Positions 34,770 through 44,753 of a DNA stretch of 64,000 bases are shown here, piece after piece. The stretch covers positions 124,001 to 188,000 of the forward strand of contig NZ_BBRM01000006.1 in assembly GCF_002090155.1 (NCBI RefSeq), given 5' to 3'. The stretch is from Demequina sp. NBRC 110056 (GTDB lineage Bacteria; Actinomycetota; Actinomycetes; Actinomycetales; Demequinaceae). Both the position numbers and the translations under genes were made by a program. Each line of letters starts with the position of its first letter. The stretch's first letter is position 1. The notes beneath the pieces are model-generated. The model did no database searches. It was not told where the DNA came from and saw only the letters and a program-made list of their open reading frames with translations.

Positions 34770-36173
34770 GTGTCTGACCATTCCTTCGCGCCTCCGGGCG
34801 CCGCCCCCACCGCGCCCTCGCAGCAGCGTGACGATGCGCCCGCCGCTGGCGCGCACACCGATCTCAACGCGACGCAGCCGCTGCCGCACGGCGCGGCGGT
34901 CACCTCGCCGGCGATGCCTCCGCAGGCACCCGCGCCGGGCTCCGGCAGCGCGCCGTCGAACCCCTTCGCGCCCGGTGCGGACGGCGTCCTGTACACCGCC
35001 GAGCCTCAGCACGACGGCAGCGGCTACGAGCCGCCCCAGCCTCCCGTGCAGGCCGAGCGTCCGGTCGGTCGGGTGCGCAAGTCGACCGTCGCCCTCATCA
35101 TGCTGGCCGCGCTCGTGCTCGGCGCCGGGGCCGGACTCGGTGGCGCCTGGTTCTACGACGAGTACCTCGAGCCGACCCCTTCCGTCCAGGTCGCGGGCGG
35201 CGAGCCCGTGGACCGTCCTGCCGACTCCGTCGCGGCAGTGTCCGCCGCGGTCATGCCGTCGGTCGTGTCGATCGAGGCGTCGCAGGGCGCGATCGGCGCC
35301 GCGACCGGATCCGGCTTCGTGATCCGCGAGGACGGCTACATCCTCACCAACAACCACGTCGTGGAGGACGCCTCCGCCATCACGGTCGTCATGTCCGACG
35401 GCTCCGAGTACCCCGCCGAGCTCGTGGGCGCCACCGGCGACTACGACCTGGCCGTCCTGCAGATCGACGCCACGGGCCTCACGCCGATGACGTTCGCCGA
35501 CTCCGACGAGGTCGTCGTCGGCGACGAGACCATCGCCGTGGGCTCACCGCTCGGCCTGCAGAGCACCGTGACCACCGGCATCGTCTCCGCGATCCACCGC
35601 CCGGTGACCGCCGGCGACAGCTCGGGCCCGGCCTACATCGACGCGATCCAGACCGACGCGGCGATCAACCCCGGCAACTCCGGCGGCCCGCTGCTCAACG
35701 CCAACGGCGAGGTGATCGGCGTCAACTCGGCCATCGCGGCCCTGCCCGGCGTCTCGTCCTCGAGCACGGGCTCCGTGGGCCTGGGCTTCGCCATCCCGTC
35801 GAACCAGGCGCAGCGCACCGCCGAGCAGCTCATCGAGACCGGCTCCGCGACCTACCCCGTGATCGGCGTGCAGCTCGACTCCCGCTACACCGGCGAGGGC
35901 GTCCTGGTCCTCGAGGGCGAGCAGGGTGTCGTGGCAGGTGGCCCGGCCGAGGCCGCGGGCATCGAGGGCGGCGACGTCATCACCGCGATCGACGGTCGAC
36001 CCATCACCCAGGCCGACGAGCTCGTGGTCCAGATCCGCGCCCAGGCGGTGGGGGATGACATCACCCTCACCATCGAGCGCGACGGCGAGGAGCAGGACGT
36101 CGTCGTGACCCTCGACTCGAGCGCCGAGGTGGACTTCGAGACTGGAACCCCGCAGCAGGACACGCAAGAATAG
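34770..36173 (+). CDS. htrA: HtrA-like membrane serine protease with PDZ domain
   Basis: A 467-residue DegP/HtrA-family protease. A proline-rich cytosolic N-terminus (1-105) precedes one membrane helix (TVALIMLAALVLGAGAGLGG, about 107-126). The trypsin-like domain has the complete triad: His in TNNHVVED (near 194), Asp in GDYDLAVLQ (near 225) and Ser in INPGNSGGPLL (near 305). A PDZ domain closes the protein (about 375-455; VVAGGPAEAAGIEGGDVITA). GTG 34770 is 6 nt after AAGGAG. As the sigE operon's third gene it would degrade misfolded envelope proteins. Confidence 0.94.
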   Translation: MSDHSFAPPGAAPTAPSQQRDDAPAAGAHTDLNATQPLPHGAAVTSPAMPPQAPAPGSGSAPSNPFAPGADGVLYTAEPQHDGSGYEPPQPPVQAERPVGRVRKSTVALIMLAALVLGAGAGLGGAWFYDEYLEPTPSVQVAGGEPVDRPADSVAAVSAAVMPSVVSIEASQGAIGAATGSGFVIREDGYILTNNHVVEDASAITVVMSDGSEYPAELVGATGDYDLAVLQIDATGLTPMTFADSDEVVVGDETIAVGSPLGLQSTVTTGIVSAIHRPVTAGDSSGPAYIDAIQTDAAINPGNSGGPLLNANGEVIGVNSAIAALPGVSSSSTGSVGLGFAIPSNQAQRTAEQLIETGSATYPVIGVQLDSRYTGEGVLVLEGEQGVVAGGPAEAAGIEGGDVITAIDGRPITQADELVVQIRAQAVGDDITLTIERDGEEQDVVVTLDSSAEVDFETGTPQQDTQE

Positions 36174-36178
36174 GCAGC

Positions 36179-36538
36179 ATGTTCGGCATCAACGGCTGGG
36201 AGTTCCTGGTCCTCATCCTGGTCGCGATCATCGTGATCGGGCCGGAGCGGATGCCGGAGTACGCCCGTCAGCTGCGGGAGTGGGTCGTGTCGATGCGCGA
36301 CCTCGTCAACCTCAACAAGGACCGCCTCAAGAACGAGATCGGCGACGACGTCGACTGGAAGCAGTACGACCCGCGCCAGTACGACCCTCGTCGCATCGTG
36401 CGCGAGGCGCTCTACGAGCCCTCGCCGACGGCGGCGGCCGAGCCCGCGGCCGCCGCCGCCGCGGCGGGCGGCGCCGCGGCGGCGGGAGCGGCAGCGGAGA
36501 CCGCGCGGCCGGCCCCCTTCGACAGTGAGGCGACCTGA
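36179..36538 (+). CDS. tatB: Sec-independent protein translocase subunit TatB
   Basis: A 119-residue membrane protein of the twin-arginine export machinery. It begins MFGINGWEFLVLILVAIIVI, one membrane helix with the polar Glu at position 8, then the conserved GPERMPE hinge and an amphipathic helix (YARQLREWVVSMRDLVNLN). The C-terminus is an Ala-rich tail (about 80-110). The 5-bp gap after htrA makes it part of the sigE operon, as in Mycobacterium. TatA and TatC are elsewhere. Confidence 0.9.
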   Translation: MFGINGWEFLVLILVAIIVIGPERMPEYARQLREWVVSMRDLVNLNKDRLKNEIGDDVDWKQYDPRQYDPRRIVREALYEPSPTAAAEPAAAAAAAGGAAAAGAAAETARPAPFDSEAT

Positions 36539-36599
36539 CCCAGGTGACGGCCCTCGCGTGCCCGGCGACCGCATCGGCCCTCCGCCATGCCCGCACCTG

Positions 36600-36630
36600 A
36601 GGACGGAGAGTCGGCCACCTCCTCCGTCCT
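36600..36630 (+). terminator. Terminator after tatB
   Basis: AGGACGGAG (36600-36608) pairs with CTCCGTCCT (36622-36630). The gap also carries the GCCGATGCGG motif in reverse (36569-36578). Confidence 0.6.
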
Positions 36631-36687
36631 GAGGGCGGGACGATGCCGGGGTTGGGTCGTCCCCGCGAGTACGGAATGATGGGGGAC

Positions 36688-37701
36688 ATGAAGCCCCGCG
36701 TGTTCTCGGCCATGCAGCCGACCTCCGACTCCCTGCACCTTGGAAACTACCTGGGCGCGCTGGTCAACTGGGTCGCGCTGCAGGACGACTACGACGCGAT
36801 CTACGGCGTCGTCGACCTGCACGCCCTCACCGTGGCACCCGACCCCGCGGACCTCAACCGCCGCACCCGGCGCACCGCCGCGCAGTTCCTCGCCGCCGGC
36901 GTCGACCCCAAGCGCTCCCTGGTCTTCGCGCAGTCGCACGTCCCCGAGCACGCTGAGCTCGCGTGGTTGCTGAGCACCTTCACCGGGATGGGCGAGGCCG
37001 GCCGGATGACACAGTTCAAGGACAAGTCCGCGAAGGTCGGCGAGTCCGGCACCAACGTCGGCCTGTTCACGTACCCGATCCTCATGGCGGCGGACATCCT
37101 GCTGTACGACACGAACCTCGTGCCGGTGGGTGAGGACCAGCGCCAGCACCTCGAGCTGTCCCGCGACCTCGCGGAGCGCCTCAACACCCGTTTGGGTGAG
37201 GGCTCCGCCGTGGTGCCCGAGGCGTACATCGTGAAGGAGACCGCGAAGATCTACGACCTCCAGGAGCCCACCAAGAAGATGTCGAAGTCGGCGTCCAACG
37301 GCAAGGGCCTGATCGAGATCCTCGAGGACCCCAAGAAGGTCGCCAAGGCGATCAAGTCGGCTGTCACCGACACCGAGACGGAGATCCGCTTCGACCGTGA
37401 CGCCAAGCCCGGCGTGTCGAGCCTGCTGAGCATCTACTCGGCGATCGACGGCCGCTCGGTCGAGCAGCTCGTCGAGTTCTACCAGGGCAAGATGTACGGC
37501 CACCTCAAGACCGACCTCGCGGACGTCGTGGTCGACTACCTCACCCCCATCCGCGACAACGCGATGGAATGGATCGAGTCGCCAGCGCGGTTGGACTCGG
37601 TGTTAGAGGAGGGCGCGGCCAAGGCTCGCACCATCGCCCAGGCCACCCTCGCCCGGCTGTACGACAGGGTCGGGCTGGTGCCGTCGGCGTTCCGGAGGTG
37701 A
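36688..37701 (+). CDS. trpS: Tryptophanyl-tRNA synthetase
   Basis: Charges tRNA-Trp with tryptophan. The 337-residue class I synthetase shows [20 protein letters not shown] near the start (LHLGN is the HIGH motif), the [20 protein letters not shown] segment (near 128) and KKMSKS (near 196). ATG 36688 gives the normal N-terminus; the in-frame ATG at 36676 is possible and would lie close behind a TACGGA -10-like box. The YihY-type gene follows 4 bp after its stop. Confidence 0.95.
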   Translation: MKPRVFSAMQPTSDSLHLGNYLGALVNWVALQDDYDAIYGVVDLHALTVAPDPADLNRRTRRTAAQFLAAGVDPKRSLVFAQSHVPEHAELAWLLSTFTGMGEAGRMTQFKDKSAKVGESGTNVGLFTYPILMAADILLYDTNLVPVGEDQRQHLELSRDLAERLNTRLGEGSAVVPEAYIVKETAKIYDLQEPTKKMSKSASNGKGLIEILEDPKKVAKAIKSAVTDTETEIRFDRDAKPGVSSLLSIYSAIDGRSVEQLVEFYQGKMYGHLKTDLADVVVDYLTPIRDNAMEWIESPARLDSVLEEGAAKARTIAQATLARLYDRVGLVPSAFRR

Positions 37702-37705
37702 GTGT

Positions 37706-39166
37706 GTGGCAGGCGACGAGGAGACCCTGGTCGACCGCGGCAAGACCGCGGTAGCCCAGGCCAAGACTCTCAAGGAGCGCTTCGACGCGAGCCACCCGGG
37801 GCGGACGCTCGCGCGCTACACCGAGCGCAACGGCAACGTCATCGCCGGCGGGATCGCGTTCTTCTCGTTGACCTCGATCGCGGCCGGCCTGCTCATCGCG
37901 GTGACCCTCGCGAGCTGGTTCATCGCCGGCGACGAGGAGCTGTCGGAGACGATCTTCGAGTTCATCAACGACGCGGTGCCTGGCCTGGTCTCCACGGACG
38001 GCACCTCGGGCCTGGTCGATCCAGGCGCGCTTGCCCCGACGGCCGTCACGGGGATCGTGGGCATCGTCGCGTTCCTCGTGCTCTTCAACACCGCCGCTCG
38101 TTACATCAGCGGCATGCGCATGGGTGTGTGGGCGATGCTCCAGGTCGACGACCGCACGCCGCTCCAGGGCAAGCTGCGCGACTTCGCCGCCCTGCTCGGC
38201 ATCGCCCTGATGGTGCTCGTCGGCGCGGGGTTGCAGGTGGCCACGTCGATCGTCGCGAACCAGGTGTCGGAGCTGCTGTTCGACACCGCGCCCCAGGAGT
38301 GGGCGGTGCGGCTGTCCGGTGCCTCCGTGCTGTTCGTGGTCGACATGCTGTTCGCCGCGATCGTGCTCGTCTTCCTGGGCGGCGTGAGACTTCCTCGCCG
38401 TTACGTGCTCACCACCCTCGCCGTCGCGGCCTTCGCGATGCTGATCCTGCGCCAGGTGATGTCGCTGATCATCTCCGGGGTGTCGGGCAACGCGGTGCTC
38501 GCTCCCTTCGCGGGCATCCTGACGCTGCTGCTCTTCACCAACTACACGGCGCGCATCATGCTGTACTCGGCGGCCTTCCTCGGGACCTACCGCAAGGAGG
38601 GGCCGCTGTCGGCCGACGAGCTGTCCGAGCCCTTCGCCGCATGGGCCAGGGACAAGGCCGAGGTGTCGATCAGGGACCAGGGCGCCGGCGTCGTCAACCT
38701 CGATACCGGGCCGAAGGACATCTCGCTCGAGCTCGAGCGCAACGACGACGGCCTCGTCTCCGTCGCGCTCGCACCCACCGTGGGCACGCCGTGGAGCGCG
38801 ATGAGCACGCGCTCGCTGAGGGTTGCGGAGCGCTTCGCGGCGTTCAGCCTGGCCGGTCGCGCGCGCGAGCGCCAGGGGATCGAGCAGCGCCTCGTGGTGC
38901 ACAGCGCCCGGGACGCGTGGCTGCCCGACGTCACGATGTCCCACGACGAGGACTCGCGGCACCCGTTCGTGCTGCTGATGCACGACGACGAGCTCGCGCG
39001 CTTCTCGCGGGCGAGCGACGCCCGCGAGGCAGCCGTGTACCTCGCGGCCCCCTTCGAGGAACTGGGACAGGCCCTCCTCGAGCCCGACGGGGGAACGCTC
39101 CTGGGCGAGCCAGAGTCGGGCCTCGCGCGGATCGGCGACCGCCTGCGGTCGTGGCTGCGCCGGTAG
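37706..39166 (+). CDS. YihY/BrkB-family membrane protein
   Basis: A 486-residue inner-membrane protein of the YihY/virulence-factor BrkB family. Residues about 45-300 hold six hydrophobic segments (GIAFFSLTSIAAGLLIAV; GIVGIVAFLVLFNTAARYI; LLGIALMVLVGAGLQVATSI; VLFVVDMLFAAIVLVFLGGV and others). The about 190-residue cytosolic C-terminus (AWARDKAEVSIRDQGAG onward) is longer than in YihY itself. The molecular function of the family is unknown; an earlier RNase BN assignment was wrong. GTG 37706 is coupled to trpS. Confidence 0.87.
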   Translation: MAGDEETLVDRGKTAVAQAKTLKERFDASHPGRTLARYTERNGNVIAGGIAFFSLTSIAAGLLIAVTLASWFIAGDEELSETIFEFINDAVPGLVSTDGTSGLVDPGALAPTAVTGIVGIVAFLVLFNTAARYISGMRMGVWAMLQVDDRTPLQGKLRDFAALLGIALMVLVGAGLQVATSIVANQVSELLFDTAPQEWAVRLSGASVLFVVDMLFAAIVLVFLGGVRLPRRYVLTTLAVAAFAMLILRQVMSLIISGVSGNAVLAPFAGILTLLLFTNYTARIMLYSAAFLGTYRKEGPLSADELSEPFAAWARDKAEVSIRDQGAGVVNLDTGPKDISLELERNDDGLVSVALAPTVGTPWSAMSTRSLRVAERFAAFSLAGRARERQGIEQRLVVHSARDAWLPDVTMSHDEDSRHPFVLLMHDDELARFSRASDAREAAVYLAAPFEELGQALLEPDGGTLLGEPESGLARIGDRLRSWLRR

Positions 39167-39203
39167 CGTCCCACTCCTTCGACTGCCAGGGAGATCACGC
39201 CTG

Positions 39204-39223
39204 CACGCACGCCCGCGTGCGTG
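39204..39223 (+). terminator. Hairpin after YihY gene
   Basis: CACGCACG-CCCG-CGTGCGTG, 8-bp perfect stem, 37 bp after the stop. The rest of 39167-39329 holds a TACTGT -10 candidate (39272-39277) for the next gene. Confidence 0.55.
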
Positions 39224-39329
39224 GGGTGAGGCGTCCGCCACCCGTGTCTTCCGCGCGAGCGCGGTGCCCGGTACTGTCTGGTCGGGATCGCGCGAGGGCC
39301 GCGCGGCCAGCTGAGAGAGGACCCGCTCC

Positions 39330-40022
39330 GTGACCACGCAGGACCCGTTCCAGAACACGCCGTCGAACAACGGGTGGACCCCCGAGCAGACCCCCACGAC
39401 CCCCGAGTACCAGGTGAACTCGTACGGCGCGGGCGACACGGCCGGCTACTCGACGCCGGCCAGCTACGACTACGCCGCGCCTGCGCCCTCGACCTCACCC
39501 GCGCAGACGACCTACGCGACGCCCACGTACCCGGCCTACGGGGCGCCCGCGGGCGGCACCTCCGGCAGCGCGTCGGGAGGCACGGACGGCGTGTCGATCG
39601 GGGCGTTCGTCACGGGCCTGCTGGGCCTCGGATTCGTCGCGGTCATCCTGGGCGCGTTCGGTCTGCGCCGGACTGCGAACGGCGAGCGCTCGGGCGGCTG
39701 GATGGCGTGGACGGGCGTGGTGCTGGGCGTCATCGGCACCGCCGCGTGGGGCATCTTCGCTGGAGTGGCCATCGCGGGCGCCACGGCCGCCATCGATGCC
39801 TTCGACGACCTCGACACGGTCGTGGACTCGGAGGCGACCTACGGCTCGGACGCGTACCTCGACGGGCTCTGGGACGCATGCGAGGCCGGCGACGACACGG
39901 CCTGCGACGACCTCTACGCCGAGTCGCCGTTCGGATCGGGCTACGAGGCCTTCGGCGAGAGCTGCGGCGGCCGCGGCCTCCCCGCCGACCAGTTCTGGTG
40001 CGAGGAGGGTCGCACCTTCTAG
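39330..40022 (+). CDS. DUF4190-type membrane protein
   Basis: A 230-residue protein. The N-terminal about 85 residues are Pro/Thr/Tyr-rich and disordered (TPEQTPTTPEYQVNSYGAGD). Two membrane segments follow (IGAFVTGLLGLGFVAVILGAF; MAWTGVVLGVIGTAAWGIFA) around a basic GLRRTANGERSGG turn, the usual DUF4190 layout. The C-terminal about 65 residues are acidic with four Cys (DACEAGDDTACDDLY; SCGG; FWCEEG), likely outside the membrane and disulfide-bonded. Function unknown. GTG 39330 follows GAGAGAGGA. A very strong terminator follows. Confidence 0.75.
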   Translation: MTTQDPFQNTPSNNGWTPEQTPTTPEYQVNSYGAGDTAGYSTPASYDYAAPAPSTSPAQTTYATPTYPAYGAPAGGTSGSASGGTDGVSIGAFVTGLLGLGFVAVILGAFGLRRTANGERSGGWMAWTGVVLGVIGTAAWGIFAGVAIAGATAAIDAFDDLDTVVDSEATYGSDAYLDGLWDACEAGDDTACDDLYAESPFGSGYEAFGESCGGRGLPADQFWCEEGRTF

Positions 40023-40043
40023 GCGCCGATGCGCCCCTGACGC

Positions 40044-40081
40044 CGCGAGGGCGGCACCCCGGGTGGGGTGCCGCCCTCGCG
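40044..40081. terminator. Strong bidirectional terminator
   Basis: Perfect 17-bp stem CGCGAGGGCGGCACCCC (40044-40060) with 40065-40081, loop GGGT, followed by TTCTGT. It separates the convergent DUF4190 gene and the sdh operon. Confidence 0.88.
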
Positions 40082-40117
40082 TTCTGTCAGGTGTGACGGG
40101 GTGCTCTGGCCCCGTGC

Positions 40118-40885
40118 TCAGACCTCGCCGCTGGTGAGCGCGCGCTTGACCTCGGAGATCGCCTTGGTGACCTCGATGCCGCGGGGGCACGCCTCGGTGC
40201 AGTTGAACGCCGTGCGGCACTTCCACACGCCGGCCTTGTCGTTGAGGATCTCGAGACGGTCCCACTCGCCCTCGTCGCGCGAGTCGAAGATGAACCGGTG
40301 GGCGCCGACGATGGCCTGAGGACCGAAGTACTGGCCGTCCGTCCAGAACACCGGGCAGCTCGTGGTGCACGCGGCGCACAGGATGCACTTGGTGGTGTCG
40401 TCGAACCGCTCGCGGTCCTCGGGCGACTGCAGGCGCTCGCGCTCGGGCGCCGGGCCGCTCGTCATGAGGAACGGCATGATCTCGCGGTAGGAGGCGAAGA
40501 ACGGCTCCATGTCCACGATGAGGTCCTTCTCGACCGGTAGGCCCTTGATGGGCTCGACGGTGATGGGCCGCGCAGGGTTGAGGTCCTTGAGCAGCGTCTT
40601 GCAGGCGAGGCGGTTGCGCGCGTTGATGCGCATCGCGTCGGAGCCGCACACGCCGTGCGCGCACGAACGGCGGAACGCGAGCGAGCCGTCCTGCTCCCAC
40701 TTGATCTTGTGGAGCGCGTCCAGGACGCGGTCGGTCGCGTGCGCCTCGACCTGGAACTCTTCCCAATACTCGGTCCCGGGCTCGCGCCCGTCCAGGCCGT
40801 CAGGGTCGTGGCGGAGGATCTTGAGGGTCACCGTCATCGAGGGGATGACGCCAACCTCGCTGGGGGCCTCGGCAGTCGCGGTCAT
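40118..40885 (-). CDS. sdhB: Succinate dehydrogenase iron-sulfur subunit
   Basis: A 255-residue electron-transfer subunit of complex II. [2Fe-2S] ligands lie in RRSCAHGVCGSDAM and RLAC (the third position is Asp, as in many SdhB). The [4Fe-4S] cluster sits in CILCAACTTSCP and the [3Fe-4S] cluster in CRTAFNCTEACPRGI. ATG 40885 is preferred over 40891 because AGGAGGG would then be 6 nt away rather than touching the start. It is the last gene of sdhCDAB, 11 bp after sdhA. Confidence 0.96.
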   Translation of the reverse strand: MTATAEAPSEVGVIPSMTVTLKILRHDPDGLDGREPGTEYWEEFQVEAHATDRVLDALHKIKWEQDGSLAFRRSCAHGVCGSDAMRINARNRLACKTLLKDLNPARPITVEPIKGLPVEKDLIVDMEPFFASYREIMPFLMTSGPAPERERLQSPEDRERFDDTTKCILCAACTTSCPVFWTDGQYFGPQAIVGAHRFIFDSRDEGEWDRLEILNDKAGVWKCRTAFNCTEACPRGIEVTKAISEVKRALTSGEV

Positions 40886-40896
40886 GGCCATCCCTC

Positions 40897-42666
40897 CTAG
40901 TACTTGCGTTCCATGGGCTGGTACTTGGTCACCACGACGGGCTTCCAATCCATGCGCAGGCCATCGGGCGTCGAGTACGCCATGGTGTGCTGCATGAACT
41001 TCTCGTCGTCGCGGGTGGGGAAGTCCTCGCGGTAGTGGCCGCCGCGGCTCTCCTCGCGGCCCGCGGCGCCGGCGATGACGACCTCGGACAGCTCGAGCAG
41101 GAAGCCGAGCTCCACGGCCTCGAGCAGGTCCGTGTTGAAGCGGGTGCCGCGGTCGTGGATCGCGATCGACTCGTACCGCTCGCGCAGGCCCTGGACCACC
41201 TCGGCGGCCTCGGCGAGCGAGTCCGCCGTGCGGAACACCTGGACGTTGAGGTCCATCGTCTCTTGCAGCTCCTTGCGGATCTGCGCGACGCGCTCCGTGC
41301 CGGACCCGCCCACGGTCTCGCGCAGGGTGGCGACCATGCCCTCGACGCGCGCCGACGCGTCGGCCGGCAGCGCCGGGCCGGACTCGATCGAGGCGGCGTA
41401 CTCGGCGGCCGCGATGCCGGCGCGGCGGCCGAACACGTTGATGTCGAGCAGCGAGTTGGTGCCCAGGCGGTTGGCGCCGTGGACGGACACGCAGGCACAC
41501 TCGCCGGCGGCGTACAGGCCCTTCACGACGTCGGTGTTGTTGCGCAGCACCTCGCCCTGGACGTTGGTGGGGATGCCGCCCATCGCGTAGTGCGCGGTGG
41601 GGAACACCGGGACCGGCTCCGTGTACGGCTCGACGCCCAGGTAGGTGCGCGCGAACTCGGTGATGTCCGGGAGCTTCTCGTCGATGTGCGCGGGCTCGAG
41701 GTGCGTGAGGTCGAGCAGCACGTAGTCCTTGTTCGGGCCGCAGCCGCGGCCCTCGCGCACCTCGTTGGCCATCGCGCGGGCGACCATGTCGCGCGGCGCG
41801 AGGTCCTTGATGGTGGGCGCGTAGCGCTCCATGAAGCGCTCGCCCTCGGAGTTGCGCAGGATGCCGCCCTCGCCGCGAGCCGCCTCGGACAGCAGGATGC
41901 CCAGCCCAGCGAGACCCGTCGGGTGGAACTGGAAGAACTCCATGTCCTCGAGGGGCAGGCCCGCGCGCAGCGCGATGCCCATGCCGTCGCCCGTCAGGGT
42001 GTGAGCGTTCGAGGTGGTCTTGAAGACCTTGCCGGCGCCGCCGGTGGCGAACACCACGGACTTGGCGCGGAACGTGTGGATCTCGCCCGTGGACAGCTGG
42101 TACGCCACGACGCCGGCGACCGCGACCTCGTCGCCGTCGGCTGCCGCCTGCGGGTCACCGTCGAGGATCAGGTCGAGCACGTAGAACTCGTTGAAGAACT
42201 CGACCTCCTGCTTGATGCACTGCTGGTAGAGCGTCTGCAGGATCATGTGGCCCGTGCGGTCGGCCGCGTAGCACGCGCGGCGGACGGCCGCCTCGCCGTG
42301 GTTGCGGGTGTGGCCGCCGAAGCGGCGCTGGTCCACCTTGCCCGCGGTGGTGCGGTTGAACGGCAGGCCCATCTTCTCGAGGTCGAGGACGGCGTCGATG
42401 GCCTCCTTGCAGAGGATCTCCGCAGCGTCCTGGTCGACGAGGTAGTCGCCGCCCTTGACGGTGTCGAAGGTGTGCCACTCGGCGTTGTCGTCCTCGACGT
42501 TCGCGAGGGCCGCGGCCATGCCGCCCTGAGCGGCGCCCGTGTGGGAGCGGGTCGGGTACAGCTTGGTCAGCACCGCGGTGCGCGCGCGCTGGGAGGACTC
42601 CAGCGCCGCGCGCATGCCAGCGCCGCCGGCGCCCACGATGACGACGTCGTACTCGTGCTCGGTCAT
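40897..42666 (-). CDS. sdhA: Succinate dehydrogenase flavoprotein subunit
   Basis: A 589-residue flavoprotein oxidising succinate to fumarate. FAD-binding [15 protein letters not shown] begins at residue 8. The covalent-FAD His lies in [13 protein letters not shown] (near 44). Substrate residues are visible in [20 protein letters not shown] (near 245) and the Arg of [14 protein letters not shown]. The C-terminal helical cap ends [19 protein letters not shown]. Its ATG overlaps the sdhD stop (ATGA). Confidence 0.97.
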   Translation of the reverse strand: MTEHEYDVVIVGAGGAGMRAALESSQRARTAVLTKLYPTRSHTGAAQGGMAAALANVEDDNAEWHTFDTVKGGDYLVDQDAAEILCKEAIDAVLDLEKMGLPFNRTTAGKVDQRRFGGHTRNHGEAAVRRACYAADRTGHMILQTLYQQCIKQEVEFFNEFYVLDLILDGDPQAAADGDEVAVAGVVAYQLSTGEIHTFRAKSVVFATGGAGKVFKTTSNAHTLTGDGMGIALRAGLPLEDMEFFQFHPTGLAGLGILLSEAARGEGGILRNSEGERFMERYAPTIKDLAPRDMVARAMANEVREGRGCGPNKDYVLLDLTHLEPAHIDEKLPDITEFARTYLGVEPYTEPVPVFPTAHYAMGGIPTNVQGEVLRNNTDVVKGLYAAGECACVSVHGANRLGTNSLLDINVFGRRAGIAAAEYAASIESGPALPADASARVEGMVATLRETVGGSGTERVAQIRKELQETMDLNVQVFRTADSLAEAAEVVQGLRERYESIAIHDRGTRFNTDLLEAVELGFLLELSEVVIAGAAGREESRGGHYREDFPTRDDEKFMQHTMAYSTPDGLRMDWKPVVVTKYQPMERKY

Positions 42667-43121
42667 ACAACACTCTCGCAGAAGCTCGGGACGCCCTCCA
42701 GCAGTGCACCGGAGGCGTCGACGGGACAGGGATCGAAGGTCCAGATGACGAGCGAGCCGAGCACGATGACGACGATCATCGTGATGCGCAGCGCCCAGTG
42801 AAGGGTCTCGCGCAGGAACGGCCGGGTCGCGTAGTCGTTGACGAGCATTCGCATGCCGTTGGTGCCGTGCACCATCGCCAGCACGAGCATCGCGAAGTCC
42901 CACCACTGCCACAGCGGCGAGGCCCACTTGCCCGCGACGAACGCGAAGTCGATCTGGCTGACACCGTCGCCCGTCATCAGGTTGATGAACAGGTGCGTGA
43001 AGATCAGCACGATGAGGATGACGCCGGAGACCCGCTGGAAGATCCACGACCAGCGCTCGGCGCCGCCCACCGTGCGGCGGTTCATCGGCTTCTTGGGAGC
43101 CGTCAGCTCGGGAGCGGTCAT
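42663..43121 (-). CDS. sdhD: Succinate dehydrogenase membrane anchor SdhD
   Basis: A 152-residue anchor with three membrane helices ([59 protein letters not shown]). His in TH(L) and MVHG are possible heme or quinone ligands. It overlaps sdhC by 1 nt and sdhA by 4 nt, a tightly coupled operon. The short C-terminal tail carries two Cys. Confidence 0.92.
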   Translation of the reverse strand: MTAPELTAPKKPMNRRTVGGAERWSWIFQRVSGVILIVLIFTHLFINLMTGDGVSQIDFAFVAGKWASPLWQWWDFAMLVLAMVHGTNGMRMLVNDYATRPFLRETLHWALRITMIVVIVLGSLVIWTFDPCPVDASGALLEGVPSFCESVV

Positions 43122-43498
43122 CAGTGGCCCCCTCCGAACACGACCATCAGGTGGCGCGGCAGGAACCCTGCCATCAGCACCGCGAAGATTCCCCAGACGA
43201 TCCACACCAGGAGGCGCTGGTGGCGCAGGGCCCAGGTCCACCGGTCGACGGCGATGATCCGGAGGCCATTGAAGGCGTGGAGGATGATCGCCGCGACGAG
43301 ACCGGCCTCGACGATGCCGTAGATAGGGGTCTTGTATGACCCGATGACCTCGTTGTATGCCTCGGGGGAGATCCGCACGAGCGACGTGTCGAGCACGTGC
43401 ACCACCAGGAAGAAGAAGATCGCGACGCCGGTCGCGCGGTGCACGACCCACATCCACATGCCTTCGCGGCCTCGATACAGCGTCGGTGCGGGGGACAC
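43121..43498 (-). CDS. sdhC: Succinate dehydrogenase cytochrome b subunit SdhC
   Basis: A 125-residue membrane subunit, first gene of the operon. It has three helices ([20 protein letters not shown] with a heme-ligand His, [20 protein letters not shown] with a second His, [20 protein letters not shown]). The N-terminal [11 protein letters not shown] motif is typical of actinobacterial SdhC. GTG 43498 follows AAGGGAG. It is divergent from manC across 68 bp, so the operon promoter must lie in that gap, though I cannot place it confidently. Confidence 0.92.
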   Translation of the reverse strand: MSPAPTLYRGREGMWMWVVHRATGVAIFFFLVVHVLDTSLVRISPEAYNEVIGSYKTPIYGIVEAGLVAAIILHAFNGLRIIAVDRWTWALRHQRLLVWIVWGIFAVLMAGFLPRHLMVVFGGGH

Positions 43499-43553
43499 GG
43501 GTTTCTCCCTTGAAGATTGACGACAGGGTGGTGCGTCTGCGGTGGCCCCATCC

Positions 43554-43559
43554 TAATGT
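43554..43559 (+). promoter_or_regulatory. -10 box of manC, leaderless
   Basis: TAATGT, 7 nt before GTG 43567, with no Shine-Dalgarno. It lies in the short divergent gap with sdhC. Confidence 0.5.
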
Positions 43560-43566
43560 GGTGTCC

Positions 43567-44649
43567 GTGACCTCAGATTCCACGATCCCCGTCAAGATCG
43601 ATGATTTTTACCCGGTGGTGCCCGCGGGCGGCGTCGGCTCGCGTCTGTGGCCGCTGTCGCGGCCCGACAGGCCCAAGTTCCTCATCGACCTTCTTGACAC
43701 CGGGTCGACCCTCATCCAGGACACGGTGGCGCGCCTGGCGCCGCTCGGGTCGGAGCTCATGGTCGTCACCGGGGAGCGCCACGCGCCCGCGGTCGCCGAG
43801 CAGCTTCCGGCCCTCGGCGCGCGCGACATCGTCACGGAGCCGAGCCCTCGCGACTCGATGGCGGCGATCGCGCTGGCCGCGGCGCTCATCGAGCACCGCC
43901 ACGGCGACCAGATCATGGGCTCGTTCGCTGCCGACCACGTCATCCCCGATGCCGAGGCCTTCCGGGCGGTCGTCGCGACGGCCGTCGCGGCGGCCCGCAC
44001 CGGCAAGGTCGTCACCATCGGCATCGAGCCCACCGAGCCGTCGAGCGCCTTCGGCTACATCGAGGCGGGCGCCGAGCTCGACGGGACGCCCGGCGCGTTC
44101 GCCGTCGAGGCGTTCACGGAGAAGCCCGACGAGGACACCGCTCGCGAGATGCTCGCGACGGGCCGCTACTCGTGGAACGCGGGCATGTTCGTGGTGTCCA
44201 CCTCGGTCCTTCTCGGCCACCTCGCGCGGCTGCAGCCCACGCTCGAGTCGGGTGTGCGCGCCCTCGCCGCCGCGTGGGACGGCGACGGTCGGGCCGATGC
44301 TCTCGCCGAGATCTGGCCGACCCTCACCAAGATCGCCATCGACCACGCGATCGCCGAGCCCGTCGCGGCCGAGGGCGGGGTCGCGATGGTCCCCGGCTCG
44401 TTCGCGTGGCACGACGTGGGCGACTTCGACTCGCTCGCCGCGCTGCTGACTCCTGCCGAGGACGGCGCCGTGCGCATCGGCCGCGACGCCGCGGTGTCGC
44501 TCGTCGACGCCCCGGGCGCGGTCATCGTGGGCGGCTCGAAGCCGGTCGCCGTGGTGGGGATCGCGGACGCGGTGGTGGTCGACACCGACGAGGCGCTGCT
44601 GGTCCTGGGGCGCGCAGCATCCCAGCGGGTGAAGGACGTCAATCTGTAG
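43567..44649 (+). CDS. manC: Mannose-1-phosphate guanylyltransferase
   Basis: Makes GDP-mannose from mannose-1-phosphate and GTP for glycan and mannoside synthesis. The 360-residue nucleotidyltransferase opens with VVPAGGVGSRLWPLSRPDRP (residues 16-35, the pyrophosphorylase signature; the usual PKQ is PKF). It also shows GSFAADHVI (near 118), GYIEAG (near 160), AFTEKPDEDTA (near 180) and SWNAGMFV (near 202). The C-terminal isomerase domain of bifunctional ManC is absent. The related mutase gene lies at 60452-62155. Confidence 0.92.
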   Translation: MTSDSTIPVKIDDFYPVVPAGGVGSRLWPLSRPDRPKFLIDLLDTGSTLIQDTVARLAPLGSELMVVTGERHAPAVAEQLPALGARDIVTEPSPRDSMAAIALAAALIEHRHGDQIMGSFAADHVIPDAEAFRAVVATAVAAARTGKVVTIGIEPTEPSSAFGYIEAGAELDGTPGAFAVEAFTEKPDEDTAREMLATGRYSWNAGMFVVSTSVLLGHLARLQPTLESGVRALAAAWDGDGRADALAEIWPTLTKIAIDHAIAEPVAAEGGVAMVPGSFAWHDVGDFDSLAALLTPAEDGAVRIGRDAAVSLVDAPGAVIVGGSKPVAVVGIADAVVVDTDEALLVLGRAASQRVKDVNL

Positions 44650-44753
44650 CGTCACGCACGAGATGTGCGCTACATCACACCTACCAGGCTGGATCGATAC
44701 CGAACCGTTGCCTAGCCGCAACACCTGCGCGCGTACGTGAAACATTTCCTGCG

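Noticed and set aside
36420..36520. GCC/GCG-rich tract at the end of tatB that looks like a simple repeat
   Set aside because: It is an Ala-rich linker in frame, usual for TatB tails, not an independent repeat element.
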